Shown here: in pieces, positions 7,753 through 16,097 of the stretch
Layout of the letters: every line of letters starts with the position of its first letter
Position numbering within the stretch: position 1 is the first letter of the stretch
Source: Methanocorpusculum parvum
GTDB lineage: Archaea; Halobacteriota; Methanomicrobia; Methanomicrobiales; Methanocorpusculaceae
DNA length: 45,068 nt
Direction: 5' to 3'
Assembly (NCBI GenBank): GCA_015063085.1
Contig: SUTD01000010.1
Location: 1-45,068, forward strand
Position numbers and translations under genes: made by a program
The notes under the pieces: generated by a model
Databases searched by the model: none
Seen by the model: only the letters and a program-made list of their open reading frames with translations
Told to the model about the DNA's origin: nothing

Positions 7753-8304
7753 ATGGGATTTGAGATTGAAATTAAAGTTCGCGTCGAAGCCCTCGAACCA
7801 ATTGAAGCAAAGCTCATCGAAAACAACGCAGAGTTAATCGCCGATCAGGATGAGCATGACGTCTACTTCAACGCCCCGCACAAGGATTTTGCAGAAACTG
7901 ATGAGGCACTGCGTCTGCGGTATGTAAGCAACCAGAAGTGCGGAAAGATTATGCCGCCGTGCATCACCTACAAAGGCCCGAAGGTCGGCCGCGAGGGATT
8001 CAAGGCACGCGAAGAGATTATCGTTGACCTTTCATCCGGAGAAGAGTTTGCTGTCCTTTTGGAAAGAATCGGCTACCGAAAGACCGCAGCCGTTGACAAA
8101 CACCGAAAAATCTACCGCGTTCCAAAAGCCATTGTTACCTTAGACGAGTTGCCCGGTGTCGGTGTGTTCTCGGAAATCGAGGCGGCTGCCGAGCTCTCTG
8201 AGGATGAAGCTGTTGCCGTCATTGATGAAATCGCAGAGATGGCAGGAATCGTCGGCGAGCGTCTTACCAAATCCTATCTGGAAATTGTGCTCGAAGCACA
8301 ATAA
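7753..8304 (+). CDS. CYTH-domain protein (class IV adenylate cyclase / triphosphatase family)
   Basis: 183 residues with the CYTH signature ExExK at the start (E4, E6, K8 in MGFEIEIKVRV). Further acidic and basic tunnel residues appear in LRLRYV, TYKGPK, REEI, HRKIYR and FSEIEAA. CYTH enzymes bind a triphosphate group inside a beta-tunnel; they include class IV adenylate cyclases (CyaB), thiamine triphosphatase and inorganic triphosphatases. Archaeal members are often annotated as cyclases, but triphosphatase activity is at least as likely. The gene is transcribed alone, divergent from the lipoprotein gene. Confidence 0.85.
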   Translation: MGFEIEIKVRVEALEPIEAKLIENNAELIADQDEHDVYFNAPHKDFAETDEALRLRYVSNQKCGKIMPPCITYKGPKVGREGFKAREEIIVDLSSGEEFAVLLERIGYRKTAAVDKHRKIYRVPKAIVTLDELPGVGVFSEIEAAAELSEDEAVAVIDEIAEMAGIVGERLTKSYLEIVLEAQ

Positions 8305-8437
8305 TTCCGGGAATTTTCTCTTCTTTTTTTGATAGATATACTGAGAGGATATTCAGAAAACCGCTCTCCCTTCATTTTACCTCCCACTTTGTACGGGTTT
8401 TTCTGCACACAAAATATATCTCCGGAAAAGAATATTG

Positions 8438-8476
8438 AGAATCCTTGCAACTCTATAGTATTTATAGAATCCTTGC
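8438..8476. promoter_or_regulatory. phoU-like promoter with flanking direct repeats
   Basis: AGAATCCTTGC occurs at 8438-8448 and again at 8466-8476. Between the copies, CTATA (8453-8457) and TATAG (8463-8467) form an inverted repeat around TATTTATA (8459-8466), which is centred 27-28 bases before the ATG at 8490. A regulator bound to both repeats would bracket the TATA box. The product carries an AbrB-like DNA-binding domain, so autoregulation is conceivable. Confidence 0.5.
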
Positions 8477-8489
8477 CTAATACTATTTC

Positions 8490-9494
8490 ATGGAAATCAG
8501 AAAGATTCAGGTTACCGGAGGCTCTTCCTATGTCCTCTCCCTTCCAAAAACCTGGATTCGTGAGCGAAATATCCAGAAAAACGATCCGATAGGAGTTGTC
8601 TCCCAGGCAGACGGAACACTTTTGATTACCCCGAACATCCAGTACGACCGGACAACAAAAATCAAAGAGTTCCCCCTAAAAGACTATCCTGACCCGCAGA
8701 TGCTTCTCCGCTCGTTAATTGGTGCATACATCTGCGGATTTACGGTCGTTAAAATCACCTCTGCGGGAAGAATCCCTCCAAAGGTCAGACAGGTTGTCCG
8801 CAAATTCACCCAGATGACCATAGGACAGGAAGTCGCTGAGGAAACGGACAACAGCATCACCCTAAAAGACATCCTCAACCCGAGCGAGATGCCGTTTGAA
8901 AACACCATCCGCCGGATGTATGTGATTGTCAAAGCCATGCACGAGGATGCCATGTATGCGATGGAACAAGGAAAACGCGAACTCGCAGAAGACGTTGCAG
9001 CCCGAGACACGGATGTTGACCGGCTTCACTGGCTGATTCACCGGCAGTTCTCCCTGATTGTTGATAACCCTGCTTTATCGCTTCGGATGAACATCACTCC
9101 CCGGATGGCTGCAACCTATTACCAGATTTCCCGCACGATTGAGCGTGTCGGAGATCACGCAGTATTAATCGCTGAGTCGGTTCTGGTGCTGAGCGACAAA
9201 GGTATTGACCGGACACTGATTCCAAAGCTCACATCCCTTGGTGTGGACTCCTTAAACGTCTTCAACCAGGCGATTCAGACTGTATTCTCCGGAAACCTGA
9301 CTCGGGCAAACCAGATTATTGCCTCGGCAGAGGATATGGAATCTCTCTATCACCAGTTTGGAGACACCACACGGAAGATGAAAGCACAAGAGGCAATCGC
9401 AGTAAATCAGATTGTTCAGAGTATGCACAGAATCACCGAATACAGTTCGGACATCGCCGAGATTCTCATTAACCACCTTGTCTCTGATGTTTGA
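8490..9494 (+). CDS. PhoU-family regulator with N-terminal AbrB-like domain
   Basis: 334 residues. The N-terminal 45 or so (MEIRKIQVTGGSSYVLSLPK, then KTWIRERNIQKNDPIGVV) look like a SpoVT/AbrB swapped-hairpin DNA-binding domain. The rest is helical, with two PhoU-type repeats; the second has ISRTIERVGDHAVLIAE and the first AARDTDVDRLHWLIHRQ, the acidic metal-binding pattern of PhoU. PhoU proteins control phosphate transport and signalling; the archaeal fusion to AbrB suggests direct transcriptional action. No pst genes are nearby. The last eight bases overlap the start of the adenine glycosylase gene. Confidence 0.85.
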   Translation: MEIRKIQVTGGSSYVLSLPKTWIRERNIQKNDPIGVVSQADGTLLITPNIQYDRTTKIKEFPLKDYPDPQMLLRSLIGAYICGFTVVKITSAGRIPPKVRQVVRKFTQMTIGQEVAEETDNSITLKDILNPSEMPFENTIRRMYVIVKAMHEDAMYAMEQGKRELAEDVAARDTDVDRLHWLIHRQFSLIVDNPALSLRMNITPRMAATYYQISRTIERVGDHAVLIAESVLVLSDKGIDRTLIPKLTSLGVDSLNVFNQAIQTVFSGNLTRANQIIASAEDMESLYHQFGDTTRKMKAQEAIAVNQIVQSMHRITEYSSDIAEILINHLVSDV

Positions 9495-10341
9495 GCGTGA
9501 CTTCTCCATCCGGTTCCGCGAGGAAGGACTCACTCCTTCTCTTACTGCGGATTTCCGGGAGTTCGTTTTTTCCTATTATGAAACATTCGGACGCCATGAT
9601 ATGGAATGGCGGCATACAAGAGATCCGTATCTGATTACGGTATCGGAAGTGATGCTGCAGCAGACGCAGGTTTCCCGTGTTTCGCAGATATATCCCGGAT
9701 TCATCAAACGGTTCCCGACAGCAGATGTGCTTGCGGATGCATCTGATGCAGCAGTTCTCGAAGCATGGCAGGGAATGGGTTACAACCGCCGTGCGCTGTA
9801 TTTGAAAAAGCTTTGTCAGGCAGTTGTGGAAAGCGGCGGTTTTCCCAGGACGCCTGCAGAGCTTTTGCAGCTTCCCGGAATTGGCAAAGCTACGTCCTGT
9901 TCAATCGCTGCATTTGCCTACAATGCTGATGTCGTCTTCATCGAAACAAACATCCGGCGGGTGTTTATCTACTTCTTCTTCCGCGGAAAGGACACTGTGG
10001 ATGATGCGGAAATTTTCCCGCTCGTTGAAGCTACGCTCCCAAAGGGACGGTCACGGGAATGGTACTGGGCTTTGATGGACCTTGGAACAGATCTGAAAAA
10101 ATCTGTTTCCAATCCGAACCGAAAGAGCCGGCAGTATGTGAAGCAGTCTGCATTCAAAGGCTCGAAGCGGCAGGTAAGAGGTGCGGTATTAAAGGAGATG
10201 CTCAGCCGGACATCTGCCTCTGCAGCTGAGCTTTCCGCAGTTCTCGGCTGTGCGGAAACGACCGTCTCTGCTGTTTTGCAGGAGATGGAAAGGGAAGGGT
10301 TCTTTGTGAGTGAGGACGGGGTTTTTCAGATTATCCGATAG
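9487..10341 (+). CDS. MutY-like adenine glycosylase without iron-sulfur cluster
   Basis: HhH-GPD DNA glycosylase of 284 residues, expected to remove adenine mispaired with 8-oxoguanine. The catalytic Glu is E54 in SEVMLQQTQVS, and the hairpin-helix-hairpin is LPGIGKA (129-135). The position of the MutY catalytic Asp is E153 in FIETNIRRV, the form typical of one MutY subgroup. The four-cysteine cluster loop normally found after the core is absent, and the C-terminal MutT-like domain is replaced by a short winged-helix-like tail (about 235-284). The chosen ATG at 9487 overlaps the phoU-like gene by eight bases; a longer frame from 9412 would overlap it by 83. Substrate specificity is inferred from the family. 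Confidence 0.8.
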   Translation: MFERDFSIRFREEGLTPSLTADFREFVFSYYETFGRHDMEWRHTRDPYLITVSEVMLQQTQVSRVSQIYPGFIKRFPTADVLADASDAAVLEAWQGMGYNRRALYLKKLCQAVVESGGFPRTPAELLQLPGIGKATSCSIAAFAYNADVVFIETNIRRVFIYFFFRGKDTVDDAEIFPLVEATLPKGRSREWYWALMDLGTDLKKSVSNPNRKSRQYVKQSAFKGSKRQVRGAVLKEMLSRTSASAAELSAVLGCAETTVSAVLQEMEREGFFVSEDGVFQIIR

Positions 10342-10393
10342 CTGGGAATCAGTTACCTTAAACATCCTTCCGAACCAATATATTACACCAAAT

Positions 10394-12076
10394 ATGGCTG
10401 ACAGCACTCTTGAAAACGATATATACATTCTTGCTCTCCAGAACGCCGTCAAAAACAAGGCGGTTCCGCGTGCGGGAGCAGTCCTTGGAAGCGTAATGGG
10501 TGCCCACCCTGAGCTTCGCTCTCAGGCAAAGGAAATCAACGCCATGCTTCCGGCAATCCTTGCAAAAGTCGAGGCACTTTCCGCAGAGGAGCGCGAAGCA
10601 CAGCTTCGTGCGTTAAATCCTGAGGCAATCGAAAAGATGCACGAGAAAAAGGAACGCATTCACGAGCTTCCAACCCTTCCGGACGCAGAAGGCGGTGTTG
10701 TCATGCGTTTTGCTCCAAACCCGTCAGGACCTCTTCACTTAGGTCATGCCAGAGCTTCCGTCTTAAATGATTACTATGTCAGAAAGTACGGCGGAAAATT
10801 CTATTACCGTGTTGAAGACACCGATCCGAAACGTGTTGATCCGGAAGCATACGATATGGTCTCAGAAGATCTCAAGTGGCTCGGTATTGGAATCACCGAT
10901 GTTGTCTACCAGTCCGACCGCTTCGAGATTTACTATGATTTAGCCCGCGAGTTAATCAAGCTCGGCGGAGCATACATGTGCGACTGTGACAACGCAGAGT
11001 TTAGAGACTTAAAGCTCAAGAAGCAGGCCTGTCCGTGCCGCGACTTATCCGTCGAAGAGAACTTAAAACGCTTCGATGATATGCTCGCTGGAAAGTACGA
11101 GGAAGGAGAGATTACCATGCGTGTCAAGACCGACATCGCACACCCGGATCCGGCAGTTCGTGATTTCGCTGCAATGCGTGTCTTAAAGGAACCGAAGCAC
11201 CCGAGAAAGCCGGAAATCTTCGTCTATCCGTTAATGAACTTCTCCGTCGCTGTTGATGACCACCTCTTAGGAATGACGCATGTCATTCGCGGCAAAGACC
11301 ACATCGCAAACACCCGCCGTCAGGAGTACATCTACAACTACTTCGGATGGAAGATGCCGTACTTCTACCACTATGGAAGAATGTCGATTGCAGGACTTGA
11401 GCTTTCAACGTCTGGTATGAGAAAAGGAATCAACGAGGGACTCTACACCGGATGGGACGACATCCACTTAGGAACTCTTCGTGCATTAGCAAGACGCGGA
11501 ATCCAGGCAGAAGCTGTCCGCGGAGCTGTTGTCGATATCGGTATGGGAGACACTGACATCTCCTTCTCCTGGGAGAACCTCTTTGCCGCAAACAAGGCAA
11601 TTATCGATGCAGATGCTGACCGCTACTTCTTCGTCCCTGATGCAGTTGAGGTCACCGTCTCCGGAGCACCGGAGATGACTGCACACGCCCCGGTCTATCC
11701 GAACAAGCCGGAGAGAGGAGAACGTCTTTTACCATTCACCGGCAAGGTTCTCCTGCCGCGTGCAGAAGTTGAGAAGGGCGGAATGCTCAGATTAAAAGAT
11801 CTCTTCAACATCAGAATGACCGGTGACGCATCCGCAGAATACGCAGGCGAGTCTCTTGCCGAGGCAAGAAAAGAGAAAGCCCCGATTATCCAGTGGCTTC
11901 CGGCAGAGAAAGCTGTTCCCTGCTCTCTTCTTACTCCGGATGGCATGCAGGACGGATTTGCCGAGCCTGAGGTCTTAAACTACGAAGGAAAGATTGTTCA
12001 GTTCGAGCGCGTTGGATTTGCAAAGATTGACGCGGTTGAGAACGGAAAAGCTGTTGCCTACTACACTCACAGATAA
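10394..12076 (+). CDS. gltX: glutamyl-tRNA synthetase, archaeal type
   Basis: Class I aminoacyl-tRNA synthetase that charges tRNA-Glu. In archaea it is non-discriminating and also makes Glu-tRNA-Gln for the amidotransferase. The 560 residues begin with the archaeal N-terminal helical extension. The HIGH motif is FAPNPSGPLHLGHARA (HLGH at 115-118), and the KMSKS equivalent is LSTSGM in ELSTSGMRKG. The C-terminal half has the beta-barrel anticodon-binding domains of the GlnRS-like archaeal form. The ATG at 10394 is chosen because earlier in-frame starts would run into the glycosylase gene. The stop is followed with no gap by the next gene. Confidence 0.95.
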   Translation: MADSTLENDIYILALQNAVKNKAVPRAGAVLGSVMGAHPELRSQAKEINAMLPAILAKVEALSAEEREAQLRALNPEAIEKMHEKKERIHELPTLPDAEGGVVMRFAPNPSGPLHLGHARASVLNDYYVRKYGGKFYYRVEDTDPKRVDPEAYDMVSEDLKWLGIGITDVVYQSDRFEIYYDLARELIKLGGAYMCDCDNAEFRDLKLKKQACPCRDLSVEENLKRFDDMLAGKYEEGEITMRVKTDIAHPDPAVRDFAAMRVLKEPKHPRKPEIFVYPLMNFSVAVDDHLLGMTHVIRGKDHIANTRRQEYIYNYFGWKMPYFYHYGRMSIAGLELSTSGMRKGINEGLYTGWDDIHLGTLRALARRGIQAEAVRGAVVDIGMGDTDISFSWENLFAANKAIIDADADRYFFVPDAVEVTVSGAPEMTAHAPVYPNKPERGERLLPFTGKVLLPRAEVEKGGMLRLKDLFNIRMTGDASAEYAGESLAEARKEKAPIIQWLPAEKAVPCSLLTPDGMQDGFAEPEVLNYEGKIVQFERVGFAKIDAVENGKAVAYYTHR

Positions 12077-12724
12077 ATGTCAGCAGCCGAAGTCGCCGAA
12101 CTCTTAAACTCCGCTGAAATTTCCAGCGGAGAGATTCGGCGAGCGGCAATTCACCTCCCAAAACCCATGCGTGCCGCGCTTTACGATGAAGAATCCCCTC
12201 TTCACCGTTCAGCGGCAGGCGAATTTTTTGAAGCTCTTGTTTACGAAATCTTACTGCAGGAAGGAGAAGCATCGCCTGCTGTGGATTCTGTTGCCGCAAA
12301 ATTTTCTGATGCGCTCTATGTCCCGTACGATAAGTATGCCAAAGACGGGCTCTGGTACTCGAAGGATGGGGGAATCAGGTTCAAAGTAAACGGCAGGGTT
12401 GCAGCAGAAGTGGATTTTCTTGTGAAGACAGCAGACGGTATCAGAGTTTTCGGAGAAGTTATTGTAAATCCTGCAAAAGCAGGAATTGCATCCGAGGTCT
12501 CTTCGAAGCGTGAGCTTTTAGAACGCCTCTACGGATGCGATGTTCAGTTTCTTCTGGTCTGCGCAAAGCCGGTTCGTGAGTTAAAGTTTCTGCGCGAATG
12601 TGACGCCTCAGTTGTCATAGGAGACGGGAATCTGCTGTATCGGCGTCTTCATCCAAACGAAGTCCTGCATAAGAAAAGTGCTCCGGCAAAGAGTACCAAA
12701 CGCGTTGACGGAAGCGTCTGGTAA
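12077..12724 (+). CDS. unknown protein coupled to gltX
   Basis: 215 residues; its ATG follows the gltX TAA directly, so the two are almost certainly co-translated. I do not recognise the family. The N-terminal half is helical (LNSAEISSGEIRRAAIHLPK, EFFEALVYEILLQEG). The C-terminal half has alternating strands and helices: AAEVDFLVKT, GIRVFGEVIVN, SKRELLERLYG, VQFLLVCAK. The spacing of D and E there recalls a restriction-endonuclease-like core, but the lysine of the usual E-x-K is missing, so catalysis is doubtful. The tail is basic. No signal or membrane segment is seen. Confidence 0.75.
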   Translation: MSAAEVAELLNSAEISSGEIRRAAIHLPKPMRAALYDEESPLHRSAAGEFFEALVYEILLQEGEASPAVDSVAAKFSDALYVPYDKYAKDGLWYSKDGGIRFKVNGRVAAEVDFLVKTADGIRVFGEVIVNPAKAGIASEVSSKRELLERLYGCDVQFLLVCAKPVRELKFLRECDASVVIGDGNLLYRRLHPNEVLHKKSAPAKSTKRVDGSVW

Positions 12725-12756
12725 GTATTTAATCTCTTAAAACCAATATTTCTTTA

Positions 12757-13644
12757 ATGAATATTGCTGATGTTTTCCGGGGTGTCTGCATGGGTTTGGC
12801 AGACAGTGTCCCGGGTGTTTCCGGGGGAACAATTGCATTTCTTTTAGGCATTTATGAGCAGTTTGTCACGTCCGTCAATGACTTCCTGCTTGGTTCCGTG
12901 AAGGATAGAATTGCGGCACTCCCGTTTCTGATTAAGCTTGGATTCGGCTGGGCCTGCGGTTTTCTGGTGTGCGCTGTGCTTTTGGCTGAGCTCTTTGATG
13001 CCCACATCTATGAACTGAGTTCACTCTTCCTCGGCTTTACGCTTCTTGCCATCCCCATTGTTATTTTTGAGGAAAAAGAGGTATTGCGAGGCAGGTATCA
13101 CTGGATTCTTTTTACGCTGCTTGGTGTCCTCGCCGTCCCGGTGATGCTGCACTTCAATGGTATGTTCGGATCAGTTGATCTGACGGCGTTAACGTTTGGT
13201 CTTGGAGTTCTCCTGTTTATTTCCGGAGCTCTGGCTGTATCTGTGATGATTATTCCGGGAATCTCCGGTTCTACGCTCCTGCTGATTTTAGGGCTGTATG
13301 TCCCGCTGATTTCTGCAGTGTCCGCATTTCTTCACTTTGAGTTTGTCTATTTCCCGGCGCTTTTCGTCTTCGGTCTCGGTGTCATTTGCGGTCTTGCATT
13401 CTGTACGAAGATTATTCGTGTCTGTTACAAGCGCTTCCGGCCACAGCTGATGTATCTGGTAATTGGTCTGTTAATTGGTTCGCTTTATGCAATTGCCCGC
13501 GGGGCAGAAACACTTTCTACACCCCTTCCGGCTCTTGGCTTTGAGACGTTTAGTCCGGTCTTCTTCCTGATTGGTGCTGCAGTTATGGTGCTTCTGCAGT
13601 GGCTGAAGGTGAGGGCGGATAAGAAATGTCAGCAGGCAGAATAA
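12757..13644 (+). CDS. DUF368 membrane protein, probable polyprenyl-phosphate transporter
   Basis: 295 residues with about eight to ten hydrophobic segments. The family signature is at the N-terminus (MGLADSVPGVSGGTIAFLLG), with a pseudo-symmetric partner in the second half (MIIPGISGSTLLLILGLY). DUF368 proteins (PopT-like) recycle undecaprenyl phosphate across the bacterial membrane. In an archaeon the equivalent lipid would be dolichyl phosphate, used for N-glycosylation of surface proteins; that role is inferred. It starts 32 bases after the gltX-linked gene and could be read through from it. A T run at 13658-13663 follows. Confidence 0.85.
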   Translation: MNIADVFRGVCMGLADSVPGVSGGTIAFLLGIYEQFVTSVNDFLLGSVKDRIAALPFLIKLGFGWACGFLVCAVLLAELFDAHIYELSSLFLGFTLLAIPIVIFEEKEVLRGRYHWILFTLLGVLAVPVMLHFNGMFGSVDLTALTFGLGVLLFISGALAVSVMIIPGISGSTLLLILGLYVPLISAVSAFLHFEFVYFPALFVFGLGVICGLAFCTKIIRVCYKRFRPQLMYLVIGLLIGSLYAIARGAETLSTPLPALGFETFSPVFFLIGAAVMVLLQWLKVRADKKCQQAE

Positions 13645-13657
13645 CAAATAAATCACA

Positions 13658-13663
13658 TTTTTT
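13658..13663 (+). terminator. T6 terminator after the DUF368 gene
   Basis: Six T residues 14 bases after the stop, in a 73-base convergent gap. Confidence 0.45.
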
Positions 13664-13703
13664 ATTCTGAAATCGGTAAAAAATACGGTTCGGAAAAATA
13701 CGT

Positions 13704-13710
13704 AAAAAAA
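13704..13710 (-). terminator. T7 terminator after the HTH gene
   Basis: Seven T residues on the minus strand, eight bases beyond the HTH gene stop codon, facing the DUF368 terminator. Confidence 0.5.
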
Positions 13711-13717
13711 GATGAGC

Positions 13718-14329
13718 TTAGTTGATTTCGCTCATATCAGTAGACTCGGCTACATCAATTGCCTCGCCTAAGGTATCCTGCTGAAGACCTGCTGCCATCT
13801 TCTCGGTTAAGTCACGGTCTTCCATGACGTCCTTGATTCTCTCAAGGTACGGATCAAGAGTTGTATCGTCACGCTGCTCGATGACATGGCGGTACTCACG
13901 AAGCGTGGTAGGGGAGACGCCAAGCTTTTCCGAGATTTCCTTCATGGTCAGCTCACTGGACATCAGAATCTTTAACTCGTCCTGATCAAACGGCATGTTG
14001 AAGTCAAGCTCACGGAAGAGCTTCAGTCTGACACGTGCCCGGGCAACTGTTTTGGAAAGTTTTTCATCACCTAACTCACGGGCAATCTCTGTATCATTCT
14101 TTCCTGCATGGAAGGAGGTGATTAAGCGTGCGAGCTGGATTGGTTCAAGCTTTGTCTTGAAGAATCCGCGTTCCTGAATTTCACGCATGATAAGAGCGAT
14201 TTCACGCTCTACTGCATCCTGGTCACGTAAAGTTCCGTGAAGGGTTTTCATTGGCTCAACAATCTTCGTCTTCTGGGTTAAATTAGAGAAGAGCTGAAGT
14301 AAATCCTTCTGTTTCTTTTTCGGGGCCAT
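13718..14329 (-). CDS. archaeal helix-turn-helix protein
   Basis: 203 residues, highly charged, with a basic N-terminus (MAPKKKQKD) and two HTH-like segments. The first is about 67-105 (LARLITSFHAGKNDTEIARE, then LGDEKLSKTVARARVRL); the second about 120-150 (MSSELTMKEISEKLGVSPTT, then LREYRHVIEQ). The arrangement resembles the archaeal family named conditioned-medium-induced protein 4 in haloarchaea, a probable DNA-binding regulator; this match is from memory of its layout. The acidic C-terminus has no recognised domain. It lies 165 bases downstream of purH on the same strand, behind a terminator, so it is probably separately expressed. Confidence 0.7.
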   Translation of the reverse strand: MAPKKKQKDLLQLFSNLTQKTKIVEPMKTLHGTLRDQDAVEREIALIMREIQERGFFKTKLEPIQLARLITSFHAGKNDTEIARELGDEKLSKTVARARVRLKLFRELDFNMPFDQDELKILMSSELTMKEISEKLGVSPTTLREYRHVIEQRDDTTLDPYLERIKDVMEDRDLTEKMAAGLQQDTLGEAIDVAESTDMSEIN

Positions 14330-14467
14330 CTATTCTATCCTCACAATATTGACTTACCGTTCAAAATGTATCTCTAAGAATATAAGGGTTATGGATTGAG
14401 ACCTTGGTTTGAAAAATTATGCGCGCGGATGAAAACAAATATATCTGTCGGGCGCGGTATGATAAGT

Positions 14468-14494
14468 CCTTTTTTTCGGGACAGTAAAAAAAGG
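14468..14494 (-). terminator. symmetric T-tract terminator after purH
   Basis: CCTTTTTTT (14468-14476) and AAAAAAAGG (14486-14494) form a perfect nine-base inverted repeat around a nine-base loop, touching the purH stop codon. The minus strand therefore has a T7 run two bases after the stop, and the other arm puts a T7 run on the plus strand. Confidence 0.6.
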
Positions 14495-15988
14495 TTAGTG
14501 TCTGAAGTGTCTGGTTCCGGTAAACACTACAGCAATACCAAGTTCATCTGCTTTTGCAAGGACTTCATTGTCGCGGATAGAACCTCCCGGCTGGATTAAA
14601 GCAGTAGCTCCGGCTGCTGCTGCTACCTCTAAGGTGTCCGGGAACGGCAGGAATGCATCGGATGCGACAACAGTTCCTTCCATGGTTCTGCCAAACTCTG
14701 CAGCCTTTTCGATTGCAATCTGTGCGGAGTTGACACGGTTCATCTGTCCAACGCCAATACCGACTGTTTCTGTCTTGTTGCTGTAGATGATTGCATTGCT
14801 CTTTGCGTACTTGACAACCTTCCAGGCGAGCTTGAATGCCTCCATCTCATCCTCGGTCGGCTGGCGCTTGGAGACAACCTGCCAGTCCTCGGTGTATGCA
14901 GGGGTTCTCTGGACAAGAATACCGCCGTCAATGGTTCTCAGCTCGTCAGCCTCTTCTGCCGGCGGCAGGATTAATGCACGCATGTTCGGCTTGGACTTCA
15001 TAATCTCTAAGGCTTCCTCAGTGAAGGATGGGGCAACGAGAACTTCGACGAAGGTGGAGCAGATTTCCTTTGCAACGTCTGCATCGACTTCGGTACTCAT
15101 TGCAACGATGGAACCGTATGCGGATACCGGGTCAACTTCACGTGCTTTGATGTAGGACTCAAGCTGGTTTTCGCCGAGAGCAACACCGCACGGGTTGTTG
15201 TGCTTTACGATAACGGTTGCAAAGCCTTCGAGTTCACGGCAGAGGGAGACTGCTGCGTGGACATCGAGGTAGTTGTTGTAGGACATCTCCTTGCCCTGCA
15301 TAGACTCCTGTCCGGCAATTCCGGTTGTACCATAGACTGCTGCCTTCTGGTGCGGGTTTTCTCCGTAGCGCAGGGTTCTTCCGTTCTGGAACTGAACGGT
15401 GTAGGTGTCCGGGAACTCTTTTCCGATTCCCTGCAGGTAGTTGGAGATTGCTCCGTCGTATGCTGCGGTTCTGGTGAATGCTTTGGTGGCAAGTTTTAAT
15501 CTCTGCTCCGGAGTGGTGCCTCCGTTGTTTACTGCCTCGATTACCTCTGCATAGTCAGCCGGGTCAACGATAACAGTTACATCCTTGTAGTTCTTGGATG
15601 CAGCACGAATCATTGCCGGTCCTCCGATATCGATGTATTCGATGAGTTCCTCAAGCGGGAGGTTCTTCTTGGACATCTCCTCGAATGGGTAGAGGTTAAC
15701 ACAAAGGATATCGATTGCTTCGATTCCGTGTTCTGCCATAACCTCGTTGTCGGTTCCGCGGCGGCCTAAGAGACCTCCGTGTACTTTCGGGTGGAGAGTT
15801 TTTACACGGCCGTCCATCATTTCCGGGAATCCGGTGTATTCAGAGACGTCCTTTGCCGGGATTCCTGCTTCGCGGAGGAGTTTTGCAGTTCCGCCGGAAC
15901 TTAAGATTCCAATGTTCTGTGCAGCAAGGGCTTTTGCCAGGTCAACAATTCCTGTCTTATCCCATACAGATAACAATGCAAGAGTCAT
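14495..15988 (-). CDS. purH: bifunctional AICAR formyltransferase / IMP cyclohydrolase
   Basis: Catalyses the last two steps to IMP: formylation of AICAR, then ring closure. The 497 residues cover both domains. The IMP cyclohydrolase part is about 1-190 (SVWDKTGI, LSSGGTAKLL, MMDGRVKTLHPKVHGG). The transformylase part is about 195-497, with YGENPHQ, the catalytic KHNNPCG (K262, H263), GRTMEGTVVASDAFLPFPD, GGSIRD and the terminal TGTRHFRH. Both sites look intact. Many methanogens use the unrelated PurP and PurO instead, so a complete bacterial-type PurH is notable. The 5' side is divergent from the sugar-phosphate mutase gene. Confidence 0.93.
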   Translation of the reverse strand: MTLALLSVWDKTGIVDLAKALAAQNIGILSSGGTAKLLREAGIPAKDVSEYTGFPEMMDGRVKTLHPKVHGGLLGRRGTDNEVMAEHGIEAIDILCVNLYPFEEMSKKNLPLEELIEYIDIGGPAMIRAASKNYKDVTVIVDPADYAEVIEAVNNGGTTPEQRLKLATKAFTRTAAYDGAISNYLQGIGKEFPDTYTVQFQNGRTLRYGENPHQKAAVYGTTGIAGQESMQGKEMSYNNYLDVHAAVSLCRELEGFATVIVKHNNPCGVALGENQLESYIKAREVDPVSAYGSIVAMSTEVDADVAKEICSTFVEVLVAPSFTEEALEIMKSKPNMRALILPPAEEADELRTIDGGILVQRTPAYTEDWQVVSKRQPTEDEMEAFKLAWKVVKYAKSNAIIYSNKTETVGIGVGQMNRVNSAQIAIEKAAEFGRTMEGTVVASDAFLPFPDTLEVAAAAGATALIQPGGSIRDNEVLAKADELGIAVVFTGTRHFRH

Positions 15989-16012
15989 TGTGTAATAGTA
16001 TGACTGTTGTGG

Positions 16013-16020
16013 TATTTTAA
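16013..16020 (-). promoter_or_regulatory. TATA box of purH
   Basis: TTAAAATA on the minus strand is centred about 28 bases before the purH ATG, consistent with leaderless transcription. Confidence 0.5.
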
Positions 16021-16061
16021 GGTAGGGTATCGTCTTCTTTTCGGCAGGTCTATTTGTAAGG

Positions 16062-16069
16062 TTTATATT
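16062..16069 (+). promoter_or_regulatory. TATA box of the glmM-like gene
   Basis: TTTATATT is centred about 32 bases before the ATG at 16098, giving a leader of only a few bases. Confidence 0.5.
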
Positions 16070-16097
16070 TCAGAGCGGCTGATAATACACATATACT

